Shown: positions 15,517 through 24,668, counted from the stretch's first letter. The stretch is 64,000 bases of DNA from DAIDKA01 sp036498905 (GCA_036498905.1 DASYER010000032.1:62001-126000); one strand, 5' to 3'. Program-made: numbers and translations. Notes: generated by a model not told the origin, from the sequence alone.

Positions 15517-16706
15517 ACACGATCGGACAAAAACACATGAAAGATATCTGTTTGAGCAACATCGGGCGGCTGCTTGTGCCGGGTCTGATTGCACTGCTGG
15601 TCCTGGCGGGCTGTGGGCGCTCGGCCAACAAGGGTGCGGCGTATGAGTACGCGAGTGTTACGCGCGGCAACATCCTGCAGCATGTGACGGCCAGCGGCTC
15701 GCTGAGCGCCGTGGTGAGCGTCGATGTCGGCAGTCAGGTGTCGGGCAAAGTCACGCACCTGTATGTTGATTTCAATTCCCCGGTTCACAAGGGCCAGCTG
15801 GTGGCGGAAATCGATCCGACGGTCTACGAAGCGCAGCTGCAGCAGGCACAGGGTGATCTGGCCAGCGCCCGGGCGGAAGTGACGCTGAAGCGACAGAACC
15901 TCGAGCGCAAGAAGGTGCTCGTGCCGTTGAAGGCGGCCTCGCAGCTGGACCTGGATCAGGCGACCGCGGAACTGGCGGAGGCCGAAGCCGCCGTCACCAT
16001 CAAGGAGGCCGCGATGCACAGTTCGCAGGCCAATCTGGGGTACTGCAAGATCACCGCACCGGTGGATGGCATCGTGATCTCCCGCAAGGTGGATGAGGGC
16101 CAGACGGTGATTGCGGCCATGAGTACCCCGGTGCTGTTCACCGTCGCCAAGGACATCACCAAGATGAATATCACCGCCGATATCTCCGAGGCGGATATCG
16201 GCCAGGTGAAGAACGGTCAGAACGTCGAATTCGGCGTCGATGCATTCCCCAATGAAGTGTTTCACGGCGCGGTCGCGCAGGTGCGCAAGTCCCCGACGAC
16301 CACCCAGAACGTGGTCACCTATCAGACCATCATCGCCGTCGACAACCCGGAGCAGAAGCTGTTCCCCGGCATGACCGCCGATGTCTCCATCCTGGTGCTG
16401 GAGCGCGACCATGTACTGATCGTTCCCAATGCGACGCTGCGCTATTCACCGCCGGACAACGCCAGATTCAGCAGCCCACCCCCCAAGCAGCTGCAGCGCG
16501 CGCAGCAGCTGGCGTACCAGCTTCAGGCGGACAATCGCACGCTGGCGCCGAAGGTCGTACACATCGGCGCGACGGATGGGGTCAGCACGGAAATACTGGA
16601 TGGGCTGGCCCAGGGAGACCGTGTCGTCACGGCTACGCTCAAAGCGGGACTGGCCTCGGGTGGACAGTTTGGTCAGCCCAACGGCAATCAGCCGCCGCAG
16701 ATGTAG
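15513..16706 (+). CDS. MacA-like periplasmic adaptor (membrane fusion) lipoprotein
   Basis: About 397 residues. An N-terminal signal ends in a lipobox (LLVLAGC). The HlyD/MacA layout follows: barrel-sandwich strand VTASGSLSAVVSVDVGSQVSGKV, a coiled-coil hairpin (EAQLQQAQGDLASARAEVTLKRQNLERKK... ), the return lipoyl strand YCKITAPVDGIVISRKVDEGQTV, and beta-barrel and membrane-proximal domains with YQTIIAVDNPEQKLFPGMTADV. It bridges the ABC permease to the outer-membrane channel. The ATG at 15513 overlaps the stop of the NodT-like gene; a second ATG at 15537 is also possible. Confidence 0.92.
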   Translation: MNTIGQKHMKDICLSNIGRLLVPGLIALLVLAGCGRSANKGAAYEYASVTRGNILQHVTASGSLSAVVSVDVGSQVSGKVTHLYVDFNSPVHKGQLVAEIDPTVYEAQLQQAQGDLASARAEVTLKRQNLERKKVLVPLKAASQLDLDQATAELAEAEAAVTIKEAAMHSSQANLGYCKITAPVDGIVISRKVDEGQTVIAAMSTPVLFTVAKDITKMNITADISEADIGQVKNGQNVEFGVDAFPNEVFHGAVAQVRKSPTTTQNVVTYQTIIAVDNPEQKLFPGMTADVSILVLERDHVLIVPNATLRYSPPDNARFSSPPPKQLQRAQQLAYQLQADNRTLAPKVVHIGATDGVSTEILDGLAQGDRVVTATLKAGLASGGQFGQPNGNQPPQM

Positions 16707-16715
16707 GCGCGCGAA

Positions 16716-17510
16716 GTGAATCAGCACGTCATCGCGCTGCGCGACATCACCAAGGTCTATACCACCGGTGAGGTCGAAGTCAGGGCCGTCGCCGGGGTGA
16801 GTCTGGACATCATCCGCGGTGAGTTCGTGGCCATCATGGGCGCAAGCGGTTCGGGCAAGTCCACGATGATGAACATCATCGGTTGCCTGGATCGTCCGAC
16901 CACGGGCCGCTACCTGCTCGATGATGTGGACGTCGCCGAACTGAATCGCAAGGAGTTGGCGCAGCTGCGCAATCGCAAGATCGGCTTCATATTCCAGAGC
17001 TTCAATCTGCTGGCGCGTACCACGGCCATGGAGAATGTCGAACTGCCCTTGTTCTACAGTGAACCGGCGGTTCCCCTCAAGGATCGCCATCGGCGCGCCC
17101 GCGAGGCGCTGGAGAAGGTCGGGCTCGGCTCGCGATTGCATCACCGGCCCAGCCAGCTCTCCGGCGGGCAGCAGCAGCGTATCGCGATCGCCCGCGCGCT
17201 CGTCAACAGTCCGGATCTGTTGCTGGCCGATGAGCCCACGGGCAATCTCGATACCCGCACCAGCATTGAAATCATGGGCCTGTTCCAGGCCTTGAACGAT
17301 TCGGGCATCACCGTCGTCATGGTGACCCACGAACTCGATATCGCCGCCTACTGCAGGCGCATCGTCATCATGCGCGATGGCCGGGTGCTCGAGGATCGCG
17401 TCAATTCCAACCCCAATCGTGCCGAGGTTCTGCGTGCCCGGCTGGACCAGGAAGAGCGCGACGCCCAGATCGCGGAAAGACCGCTCGCCGAAAAGCAGGA
17501 GACACTGTGA
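16716..17510 (+). CDS. MacB-type ABC transporter ATPase
   Basis: The 264-residue ATPase has Walker A (GASGSGKST), Q-loop (FQSFNLLART), signature (LSGGQQQRIAIARAL), Walker B (LLLADEPTGNLD) and H-loop (VTHELD). The sequence is of the LolD/MacB mechanotransmission subfamily that powers periplasmic export of antibiotics, peptides or lipoproteins. In classic MacB the ATPase and permease are fused; here they are separate and the permease follows with an overlapping start. The start is GTG at 16716, nine bases after the adaptor gene's stop. Confidence 0.93.
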   Translation: MNQHVIALRDITKVYTTGEVEVRAVAGVSLDIIRGEFVAIMGASGSGKSTMMNIIGCLDRPTTGRYLLDDVDVAELNRKELAQLRNRKIGFIFQSFNLLARTTAMENVELPLFYSEPAVPLKDRHRRAREALEKVGLGSRLHHRPSQLSGGQQQRIAIARALVNSPDLLLADEPTGNLDTRTSIEIMGLFQALNDSGITVVMVTHELDIAAYCRRIVIMRDGRVLEDRVNSNPNRAEVLRARLDQEERDAQIAERPLAEKQETL

Positions 17511-18754
17511 TGTTCCAGTGGCTGCGCGTAACCCTGCTGCGTACGGCGCTCACCGCACTGACGGCACTGCGCGCCCTGCGACGCAATAAGCTGCGCTCCA
17601 GCCTTACCGCGCTGGGCATCATCATCGGTGTCTTCGCCGTGGTCGCGATGGTCGCCTTGGGCAATGGCACGCGCGCCAGCATCCAATCCCAGGTCGCCGG
17701 GCTGGGTCAGAACATGTTGATCGTGTCCGCGGGCAGCCGCCGCTCCGGTGGCGTCAATAGCGGCGTGGGCAGTGCCAGCGCGATCACGCTGGAGGATGCC
17801 GAAGCGCTGCGCCGGGAGGTGCCGGATGTGGTTGCCGCCAGCCCCGAGGTCAATACCACGGCCCAGGCCATTGCCAATGGGCGCAACTGGTCGACGACCA
17901 TCGCAGGGGAGTCGCCCGAGTACCTGGTCATCCGCGACTGGGCCGTCGCTTCGGGTTCGATGTTTACGGATCGCGAAGTGCGCAGCGCCGCCAAGGTGGC
18001 CGTTCTGGGCGACAAGACGGCCCATGAGCTGTTCGGCGTGCTCGATCCGGTGGGACAGACGGTGCGAGTCAGCAATATGCCCTTCGTGATCATCGGAGTA
18101 TTGGCCAGCAAGGGTTCCGGCGTCGGGGGCCAGAACCAGGATGATCGGGTGGTGATTCCCTACACGACCGCGATGAAGCGGATCACGGGTGACAAGTACT
18201 TGCGTCAGGTGTATCTGCAGATCGGTGTTTCCGAGCGCATTCCGATTGCGCAGGACCAGATCAAGCGGCTGCTGCGGCAGCGGCATCGGCTGCTGCCAGG
18301 CGCCGATGATGACTTCACCATCTTCAATCAGCAGGAAATCGCGGATACGGTCAACACGGTGACTTCCACCTTGACGCTCTTGCTCGGCGCGATCGCCGGT
18401 CTGTCCCTGGTGGTCGGCGGCATCGGCATCATGAACATCATGCTCGTGAGTGTGACCGAACGCACCCGCGAGATCGGCATCCGCATCTCGGTCGGCGCCC
18501 AGCCCGGGGACATCCGCATTCAGTTCCTGATCGAGGCGATCACGCTCAGCCTGCTCGGCGGCCTGGTTGGCGTCCTGCTCGGTATTGGGGTGACGCAACT
18601 GATCGCGGCGCTTTCGACCTTCAAGCCCATCGTCACCATGGGATCCATCGTGCTCGCCTTCTCGGTGAGCTTCTCGATCGGTGTGTTCTTCGGCTTCTAC
18701 CCGGCCCGACGGGCGTCGCTCCTGGATCCCATCGACGCCCTGCGCTACGAATAG
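17510..18754 (+). CDS. MacB/FtsX-like ABC transporter permease
   Basis: The 414-residue permease has the type VII (MacB) topology: one N-terminal transmembrane helix (SLTALGIIIGVFAVVAMVALG), a large periplasmic MacB core domain, and three C-terminal helices (LLLGAIAGLSLVVGGIGIMNIMLVSVTERTREIGI; ITLSLLGGLVGVLLGIG; GSIVLAFSVSFSIGVFFGFYPARRASLLDPIDALRYE). The last phrase is the family's C-terminal signature. It starts at ATG 17510, within the stop of the ATPase gene. It completes a Tet R-controlled tripartite export pump; substrate unknown. Confidence 0.93.
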   Translation: MFQWLRVTLLRTALTALTALRALRRNKLRSSLTALGIIIGVFAVVAMVALGNGTRASIQSQVAGLGQNMLIVSAGSRRSGGVNSGVGSASAITLEDAEALRREVPDVVAASPEVNTTAQAIANGRNWSTTIAGESPEYLVIRDWAVASGSMFTDREVRSAAKVAVLGDKTAHELFGVLDPVGQTVRVSNMPFVIIGVLASKGSGVGGQNQDDRVVIPYTTAMKRITGDKYLRQVYLQIGVSERIPIAQDQIKRLLRQRHRLLPGADDDFTIFNQQEIADTVNTVTSTLTLLLGAIAGLSLVVGGIGIMNIMLVSVTERTREIGIRISVGAQPGDIRIQFLIEAITLSLLGGLVGVLLGIGVTQLIAALSTFKPIVTMGSIVLAFSVSFSIGVFFGFYPARRASLLDPIDALRYE

Positions 18755-18958
18755 AATGCGCGAGGCCGCGCCCAGGCCGGCCGTCCCGTGGAAGGTTCGG
18801 CCAGGAGTGACAATCAGTAACAAGTGCCTTGACAGAATCTTGGTGTTGCAAAAGCAACGCCTGCGGCAACGCACAACCGTGTCGCCTTTGCGGCAGGTGT
18901 GCCAGAATCGCCCCGCCCGACGCTAACGCTTTTTTCGATTATTCACTAGGGGACGATA

Positions 18959-19219
18959 ATGAAGATTCGCACACTGATTCTGCTTGGGGCCGCGTTGGCC
19001 GCGCCGGCTCTGTACGCGCAGGCGCCGCCGCAATCACCGGAAATGCAGGCTGCCCGCGAAGCGGTGACCAAGGCTTGCTCGAATGAAGCCGCGTGCACCG
19101 GCAAGACGGGACGTGAAATGTTCGCGTGCCTGCGCACCAACACCGACAAGTTGAGCGCCGGCTGCAAGGAAGCCATGTCGAAGATGCCGGCCCGTCCGGC
19201 GGCTCCGCCCGCGCAGTAA
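18959..19219 (+). CDS. Small secreted Cys-containing protein
   Basis: An 86-residue protein with a Sec signal peptide (KIRTLILLGAALAAPALYAQA) and a mature part of about 65 residues holding four Cys (ACSNEAACTG, FACLR, AGCKEAM), compatible with two disulphides in the periplasm. The C-terminus is Pro/Ala-rich. The pattern is common in this bacterial group but has no known function. AGGGG lies just upstream of the ATG. A strong inverted repeat follows 15 bp after the stop. Confidence 0.7.
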   Translation: MKIRTLILLGAALAAPALYAQAPPQSPEMQAAREAVTKACSNEAACTGKTGREMFACLRTNTDKLSAGCKEAMSKMPARPAAPPAQ

Positions 19220-19234
19220 TCCGGTCCGACCGGT

Positions 19235-19262
19235 ACACCGGCACCCTTACGGGTGCCGGTGT
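19235..19262. terminator. Strong 12-bp hairpin between convergent genes
   Basis: Bases 19235-19246 are perfectly complementary to 19251-19262 with a TTAC loop, giving a 12-bp GC-rich stem. It sits between the stop of the small secreted gene (19219) and the stop of the convergent transporter gene (19268). No T-tract follows on either strand, so it may be an atypical bidirectional terminator or an mRNA-stabilising hairpin. Confidence 0.65.
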
Positions 19263-19267
19263 TGCGA

Positions 19268-20779
19268 TCACTGAAACAGCTTCATGGCGTTGAGCAAGGT
19301 CTCGTAGACACCCCACAGTAGCGGTATGCCCACGAGCACCCAGGCCAGCGTCACCACCAGCGGATTCGTCGTGGGGGCATAGGTGGCGCCCTGCACCGCA
19401 CCCTGAACGACGACCTGGGTTTCTCCCCGCGCCCTTGCCTGATCGGGCTTCATGTGAAAGCGCGTGTCCACGGGCTTGACCAGCACGTTGCAGATCAGGC
19501 CGACCACCAGCAGTACGGCCATGATGTACATCGTGATGTTGTATGACTGCGCCTTCGCCACGCCGTGGTCGATCTGGTACTGGCGGATGTAGTTGACCAG
19601 CACCGGACCCAACACCCCCGCGACCGACCAGGCAGTAATCAGCATGCCGTGAATGGCCCCGACATAGCGGGTGCCGAACAGATCGCGCAGATAGGCGGGA
19701 ATAGTGGAAAAGCCTCCGCCGTACATGCTGAGGATGACGGCAAAGCAGGCCACGAACAGCCCGATGCTGCCCAGGGCGCCGGATTGCGGCACCAGAGCGT
19801 ACAGGACGATGCCTAAGATGAAGAAGCAGAAGTAGGTGTTGCGTCGACCGATCAGATCCGAGGTCGAGGCCCAGAAGAAGCGCCCGAGCATGTTGAACAG
19901 ACTCAGCAGCCCGACGAAGCCGGCGGCCGCCACGACGGTGACCCGTCCGGGAAAGAACTCCTGACTCATGGCCGATGCCTGCCCGAGCACGCCGATTCCG
20001 GCGGTGACGTTCATGCACAGCACGCCCCACAGCAGCCAGAACTGTGGGGTCTTCAGGGCGTCATAGACGTAAACGTCGTGCGTGCTGACCAAGCGGCGCG
20101 GAGCGGGCAGGGCGGCGGTGGGCCTGAAGTCCGCGGCGGGCACCCGGACCATGGCGGCGCCGAACATCATGAACACGAAGTAGCCGGCCCCCAGAACCAG
20201 GAAAGTCTCGGCGATGCCCACGTGCATCGGCGTCGAGAACTTGCGCATCAACCACACCGATAGCGGGGAGGCGATGAATGCGCCGCCGCCGAAGCCCATG
20301 ATGGCCATGCCCGTGGCCATGCCGGGCCGGTCCGGAAACCACTTGATCAGCGTCGAGACCGGCGAGATATAACCCAATCCCAGGCCACATCCGCCCAGCA
20401 CTCCATAGCCGAGGATGATTAGCCACAGCTGGTGCAGGTTGACACCCACCGCGGAGACGACGAAGCCCAGTCCAAAGCACAGGGCAGCTGCGAACATGGA
20501 GCGCCGTGGCCCGCCTTCCTCGACCCAGCGCCCGAACACCGCCGCCGATAAACCCAGGAACACGATGGCGATGGAGAAGATCCACCCAACATCGGTCAGC
20601 TTCCAATCACCCGGCGCGGACTTGCTGATGCCCAGCAATCGGGTCAGTGGCAGATTGAAAACGCTGAACGCATACGCCTGACCTATACACAGGTGGATGC
20701 ACAGCGCCGCCGGCGGCACCAGCCAACGGTTGTAGCCTGGTCCGGCGACGATCCGGGATCGGGAGAGAAATGTTGCCAT
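19268..20779 (-). CDS. OFA-family major facilitator transporter
   Basis: The 503-residue protein has 12 to 14 hydrophobic helices in the MFS pattern. PAALCIHLCIGQAYAFSVFNLPLTR in the first helix, GLGYISPVSTLIKWFPDRPGMATGMAIMGFGGGAF and GGGFSTIPAYLRDLFGTRYVGAIHG are characteristic of the oxalate:formate antiporter (OFA) family, which moves small monocarboxylates. Substrate is unproved; the typical two basic residues in helices are not assignable by eye. An unusual long cytosolic segment (about 440-475) precedes the last helix. Monocistronic, ending at the 19235-19262 hairpin. Confidence 0.85.
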   Translation of the reverse strand: MATFLSRSRIVAGPGYNRWLVPPAALCIHLCIGQAYAFSVFNLPLTRLLGISKSAPGDWKLTDVGWIFSIAIVFLGLSAAVFGRWVEEGGPRRSMFAAALCFGLGFVVSAVGVNLHQLWLIILGYGVLGGCGLGLGYISPVSTLIKWFPDRPGMATGMAIMGFGGGAFIASPLSVWLMRKFSTPMHVGIAETFLVLGAGYFVFMMFGAAMVRVPAADFRPTAALPAPRRLVSTHDVYVYDALKTPQFWLLWGVLCMNVTAGIGVLGQASAMSQEFFPGRVTVVAAAGFVGLLSLFNMLGRFFWASTSDLIGRRNTYFCFFILGIVLYALVPQSGALGSIGLFVACFAVILSMYGGGFSTIPAYLRDLFGTRYVGAIHGMLITAWSVAGVLGPVLVNYIRQYQIDHGVAKAQSYNITMYIMAVLLVVGLICNVLVKPVDTRFHMKPDQARARGETQVVVQGAVQGATYAPTTNPLVVTLAWVLVGIPLLWGVYETLLNAMKLFQ

Positions 20780-20839
20780 GCATCACCCTTTTTTGCCCGC
20801 GGCAATGCTACACCGGCAAATGTTGTGGCGTCTTGCGCG

Positions 20840-20856
20840 GCGGCCTAAAAGGCCGC
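20840..20856 (-). terminator. Hairpin across the nrdB stop codon
   Basis: GCGGCC and GGCCGC pair around a five-base loop that contains most of the nrdB stop codon (minus strand). The 6-bp GC stem could help end the nrdAB transcript, but there is no T-run after it, so the terminator role is weakly supported. Confidence 0.3.
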
Positions 20857-21858
20857 ATCAAAACAGATCTCCCCCTTGACCCCGACCTGATAGGCCGAGA
20901 CTCGCCGTTCAAAGAAGTTGGTGAGTTCCTGTACGTCCTGCAATTCCATGAACGAAAACGGATTGCGGGCATTGAAGCGCGCCGGCAGACCGAGCATGGT
21001 CAGGCGCTGGTCCGCGACGTATTCCAGATACTGGCGCATTTCGACGCGGGTCATGCCGACCACGCCGCCGGCCAGCACATCCTCCGCAAACTCGCTTTCG
21101 CACTCCACCGCCTCTTCAATCATCTGCAGCACCTGGCGCGCCCAGTCGGCATCAAACAGGTCGGGTTCCTCGGCCCGGACCGTCCTGATCACCTCGAAGG
21201 CGAAGGACATATGGGCGCTTTCATCGCGAAATACCCAGGCGGTGCCGGCCGCGAGTCCCGGCAGCAGGCCCCGCGAGCGCAGGAAGTACACATAGGCAAA
21301 GGCACCAAAGAAGAACAGGCCTTCGATGCAGGCGGCAAAGCAGGTCAGATTCAGCAGGAAGCGGCGCTTGTCGTGGGCGTCTTGGATGCGCGGCAGCGTT
21401 GCCACCTCATCCATCCAGCGCTGGCAGAACTGCGCCTTGCGGCGGATCGACGGGATATTCTCGATGGCCGCGAAGGCCTGCGCGCGCCGCTGCGGGTCAC
21501 TGACGTAGTTGTCCAGCAGGGTGAGGTAGAACTGCACATGCAGCGCCTCCTCGTACAGCTGGCGTGACAGGTACATCCGCGCCTCGGGTGCATTGATGTG
21601 CCGGTAGAGACTGATCACGAGATTGTTCGAAACAATCGAATCTCCGGTCGCGAAGAAAGCCACGAGCCGCTCAATGAGGTGCCGCTCGGCCGGCGTCATA
21701 CGGGTGCGCAGGTGGCCCAGATCGATCTGGAAGTCGATCTCCTCGACGCTCCAGGTGTTCTTGATGGCCGCGCGGTACATCTCATAGAAGCGCGGATAGC
21801 GCATCGGGCGCAACGTGAGGTCAAAGCCCGGATCGAGCAAACAGGCGGAGGTGTTCAT
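20845..21858 (-). CDS. nrdB: Ribonucleotide reductase class Ia beta subunit
   Basis: The 337-residue R2 protein carries the di-iron ligands in correct spacing: Asp73, Glu104 and His107 (YEEALHVQF), a Glu in CIEGLFF, and Glu/His in RDESAHMSF. Tyr111, four residues after His107, is in the position of the radical Tyr122 of E. coli, so this is a tyrosyl-radical class I enzyme and not the Tyr-less class Ic. It makes the radical used by NrdA for NDP reduction. Its start overlaps the nrdA stop as ATGA, ensuring equal synthesis. Control is through the upstream NrdR box and riboswitch. Confidence 0.95.
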   Translation of the reverse strand: MNTSACLLDPGFDLTLRPMRYPRFYEMYRAAIKNTWSVEEIDFQIDLGHLRTRMTPAERHLIERLVAFFATGDSIVSNNLVISLYRHINAPEARMYLSRQLYEEALHVQFYLTLLDNYVSDPQRRAQAFAAIENIPSIRRKAQFCQRWMDEVATLPRIQDAHDKRRFLLNLTCFAACIEGLFFFGAFAYVYFLRSRGLLPGLAAGTAWVFRDESAHMSFAFEVIRTVRAEEPDLFDADWARQVLQMIEEAVECESEFAEDVLAGGVVGMTRVEMRQYLEYVADQRLTMLGLPARFNARNPFSFMELQDVQELTNFFERRVSAYQVGVKGEICFDAAF

Positions 21859-24263
21859 TGGCAGGCCTCGCACGACTGCGGATTCTCAAGGGAGCAGGCT
21901 ATCGCCTGGCTCTCGGTCACCGGGGCGCGCTCGCGCACCGTGGTCTTGGCGATCTGCGTGGCCGGACGGGAGCGCAGGTAGTAGGTGGTCTTCAGGCCGC
22001 GCTTCCAGGCGTACATGTACATGGACGACAGGCGCCCGATTTCCGGATTTTCCATGAACAGATTCAGCGACTGGCTCTGGTCGATGTAGGCGCCGCGATC
22101 CGCGGCGAGATCGATCAGTGATCGCATCGGCACTTCCCAGGCGGTGCGGTAGATGTCGCGCAACTCCCTGGGCACGGCTTCCAGCCCCTGAATGGAGCCG
22201 TCGGCGAGTTTGAGTGCATCACGCATCTCCTCGGTCCACAGACCGAGCTGTTTGAGCTCATCGACCAGATAGCGATTGACCTGCAGGAAATCGCCCGACA
22301 ACGTTTCGCGCTTGAACAGGTTCGAGATCTGCGGCTCGATGCACTCGTAGCAGCCGGCGATGGAGGCAATCGTCGCCGTGGGTGCAATCGCGATCAGCAG
22401 GCTGTTGCGCAGGCCATGCGCGGCGATGTCGGCGCGCAATGCGTCCCAGGGCAGATCTGCTTCCGGTATCACATCCCAGGCTTGCGGCTGCAGCTCCCCG
22501 CGCGCGGCACGCGTCAGCGCAAACGCTTCATGGGCGCCGTATTCGCGCGCCAGCTGTGCCGAGGCATGCAGGGCGTGAAAGTAGATGGTGCGCGAAATCT
22601 TCGTCGACAGTTCGCGCGCCGACTCGCTGTCAAAGGCGAGACGCAGCCTGAAGAACACATCCTGCAGCCCCATGATGCCCAGGCCCACCGGGCGCCAGCG
22701 CAAATTCGAGGCCCGCGTCGTGGCGATCGGATAGAAGTTGAGGTCGATCACACGATCGAGCTGCCGGACGGCGATTTCCACCGTTTGGGCGAGCTTCTCG
22801 AAATCAAAGCGCTCCCCGCGCAGATGATGGGCCAGATTGATCGAGCCGAGATTGCATACCGCAGTTTCACCGCCGCTGGTGACTTCGAGAATTTCCGTGC
22901 ACAGATTCGACAGATGCACGGTGTGGCCCGGCTGCGCGGTCTGGTTGCAGGCACGGTTGGCTTTGTCCTTGAAGGTCATCCAGCCGTTGCCGGTCTGCGC
23001 GAGGGTACGCATCATCCGCCCGTACAATTCACGCGCCCGCAGGGTTTTTTTGGCGAGCCCCTGCGCTTCGGCCTGTACATACGCGGCATCAAAGTCCGTG
23101 CCGAACAGGTCCGGCAGCTGCGGGACGGTGCTGGGGTCGAACAGCGACCATTGGCCGTCCTCCTCGACCCGGCGCATGAACAGATCCGGTATCCAGTTGG
23201 CGAGGTTCAGATGGTGAGTGCGCCGCCCGTCATCCCCGGTGTTGTCGCGCAACTCCAGGAACGACTCGATATCGGCATGCCAGGGCTCCAGGTAGGCGCA
23301 GGCGGCCCCTTTGCGCTTGCCGCCCTGGTTGACCGCCGCCACCGAGGAGTCGAGGGTCTTCAGCCACGGCACGATGCCATTCGAGAGGCCGTTGGTGGCG
23401 CGGATCAGCGAGCCTTCCGACCGGACACGGTGCCAGGCAATGCCAATGCCCCCGGAGAACTTCGACAGCAGCGCGACGTCCTTGTAGCGGTCGTAGATGG
23501 ACTCGAGGCTGTCCTCTGGCGAGTCGAGCAAAAAGCAGCTTGAGAGCTGCTCGTGGCGCGTGCCGGCGTTGAACAGAGTCGGCGAGCTGGGGATGTAGTC
23601 CAGGGCGGAGCACAGATTGTACAGCTCGATCGCCTCGTGCACGCCCGCCGTGAGCGCGACCGCGATGCGCATCCAGAAATACTGTGGATTCTCCAGCACG
23701 CTGCGGCGCGTCGGGTGGCGCAGCAGGTAGCGGTCGTACAGGGTGCGCAGGCCGAAGTACTCGAGCTGGTGGGTGCGGGTTGCGTCGATGGCGGCGTTGA
23801 GCTTGCGGGCATTGGCCTCGACGAATGTCAGCACGCGCTCGTTGATCAGGCCGACATCGAACCCCTGGCGGATTGACTGCGAGAAGGAGTGCACGCCCAG
23901 GCCCTGCACCTCCTTGTCGACGAAGGCCGACAGCAGGCGTGCGGCCAGGCGTGAATATTCGGGTTCCTCGAAGATGAAAGATGCGGCCGTGCGGATCGAG
24001 AGCTCGTCCAGCTCGCGCGTGGTGGCGCCGTCATACAGCCCCGCGATGGTCTTGAGCGCGACGCGCATTGGATCGATATCGTGCAGACCCTCGCAGCAGC
24101 GGGTCACGGCCCGGACGATCTTGTTCACGTCCACCGCTTCGCGGCTGCCGTTGCGTTTGGTGACGCCCATGGGCGGGCGGGCCGCATTGGGCTGGGTCAG
24201 ACGAAAGCTGGACTGAGTGCGCGCGGCTGTCGCCGCAACGGCGTCGGAAGTTTCCAAAGTCAT
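21855..24263 (-). CDS. nrdA: Ribonucleoside-diphosphate reductase class Ia alpha subunit
   Basis: The 802-residue catalytic subunit reduces NDPs to dNDPs. It starts with an ATP-cone (VTKRNGSREAVDVNKIVRAVTRC) for overall allosteric control. Catalytic Cys are seen in LSSCFLLD, SNLCTEI (thiyl radical Cys) and TAVCNLGS, and the radical-transfer tyrosines in KTTYYLRSRPA. The C-terminus ends QSCEACQ, a CxxC shuttle for re-reduction by thioredoxin or glutaredoxin (E. coli has CESGAC). I start at ATG 24263 because a GGGGGGA Shine-Dalgarno lies just upstream. Expression is under the promoter, NrdR box and cobalamin riboswitch at 24429-24668. Confidence 0.96.
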   Translation of the reverse strand: MTLETSDAVAATAARTQSSFRLTQPNAARPPMGVTKRNGSREAVDVNKIVRAVTRCCEGLHDIDPMRVALKTIAGLYDGATTRELDELSIRTAASFIFEEPEYSRLAARLLSAFVDKEVQGLGVHSFSQSIRQGFDVGLINERVLTFVEANARKLNAAIDATRTHQLEYFGLRTLYDRYLLRHPTRRSVLENPQYFWMRIAVALTAGVHEAIELYNLCSALDYIPSSPTLFNAGTRHEQLSSCFLLDSPEDSLESIYDRYKDVALLSKFSGGIGIAWHRVRSEGSLIRATNGLSNGIVPWLKTLDSSVAAVNQGGKRKGAACAYLEPWHADIESFLELRDNTGDDGRRTHHLNLANWIPDLFMRRVEEDGQWSLFDPSTVPQLPDLFGTDFDAAYVQAEAQGLAKKTLRARELYGRMMRTLAQTGNGWMTFKDKANRACNQTAQPGHTVHLSNLCTEILEVTSGGETAVCNLGSINLAHHLRGERFDFEKLAQTVEIAVRQLDRVIDLNFYPIATTRASNLRWRPVGLGIMGLQDVFFRLRLAFDSESARELSTKISRTIYFHALHASAQLAREYGAHEAFALTRAARGELQPQAWDVIPEADLPWDALRADIAAHGLRNSLLIAIAPTATIASIAGCYECIEPQISNLFKRETLSGDFLQVNRYLVDELKQLGLWTEEMRDALKLADGSIQGLEAVPRELRDIYRTAWEVPMRSLIDLAADRGAYIDQSQSLNLFMENPEIGRLSSMYMYAWKRGLKTTYYLRSRPATQIAKTTVRERAPVTESQAIACSLENPQSCEACQ

Positions 24264-24428
24264 GCAAATCCCCCCGGATGTGCGCCCGCGGGTTGAGCCC
24301 ATGGGCATTGTTGCGGGCACTTACGGGGGAATTGAGGGAATGCGGGTACAACGGCACCAAAGGTGTCCGTTCCCGATTCCGGCAGCTCCTCCCACGAGAG
24401 CCCGAGCCATACCGCGAAGCCGCGGTTA

Positions 24429-24633
24429 CAACGGCAGGTCTTCGGACTCTCGGGCGGGCTCATCCTCGAGGAGTGAGCGAGCTACTGGACGCCGCTTCCC
24501 GAGCCTCTTGCGAGCCTCAGTGCGATGGCGTCGGTCGTTCCCGATTACCGCTGCGGGGCAGCTCCGGAATTGGCCTTGCAAGCCGCACCGGATTCCCTCT
24601 TAGGCCTACCCCTTGGGGTAAGCACCGCTGTTG
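24429..24633 (-). ncRNA. Cobalamin (B12) riboswitch in the nrdAB leader
   Basis: On the minus strand the leader contains, in order, the cobalamin aptamer landmarks: GGTGC, GGGAATCCGGTG, TTCCGGAGCTGCCCCGCAG followed by CGGTAA, the B12-box-like GCACTG, CGGGAAG and finally GTCCGAAGACCTGCC. CAAC at the 5' end and GTTG at the 3' end can close stem P1. About 165 bases lie between the aptamer and the nrdA ATG; a stem-loop at 24351-24370 in that stretch may be part of the expression platform. Riboswitches of this type in front of class I RNR turn it off when B12 lets a class II enzyme (NrdJ) work; such an enzyme is not in this window. Confidence 0.95.
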
Positions 24634-24634
24634 A

Positions 24635-24650
24635 CCACAAGATATTGTGG
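24635..24650 (-). promoter_or_regulatory. NrdR box
   Basis: The 16-mer CCACAATATCTTGTGG matches the NrdR consensus ACACWATATATWGTGT at 13 positions and is part of a 20-bp palindromic stretch (24633-24652). It overlaps the -10 element of the nrdAB promoter, the expected place for the ATP/dATP-sensing repressor NrdR. A second box at the usual helical spacing was not found. Confidence 0.8.
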
Positions 24651-24668
24651 TCGAGGGGGGAATGTCAA
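24639..24668 (-). promoter_or_regulatory. Sigma-70 promoter of nrdAB
   Basis: On the minus strand TTGACA (24668-24663) is separated by 18 bases from TATCTT (24644-24639). The -35 element is perfect; the -10 matches four of six. Transcription would start just before the riboswitch, and the -10 lies within the NrdR box. The -35 overlaps the stop codon of the TauE-like gene. Confidence 0.65.

Noticed and set aside
18780..18958. Promoter and riboswitch search upstream of the small secreted gene
   Set aside because: A TTGACA occurs but no -10 at proper spacing; the small GTTGC/GCAAC hairpin is too short to call.
20845..21858. Class Ic (Tyr-less) R2 protein
   Set aside because: Tyr111 is present four residues after His107 at the radical position, so class Ia is the better call.
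24633..24652. Palindrome near nrdAB as a terminator for the TauE gene
   Set aside because: The core fits the NrdR box and overlaps a -10 element; no T-run follows, so an operator is the better reading.
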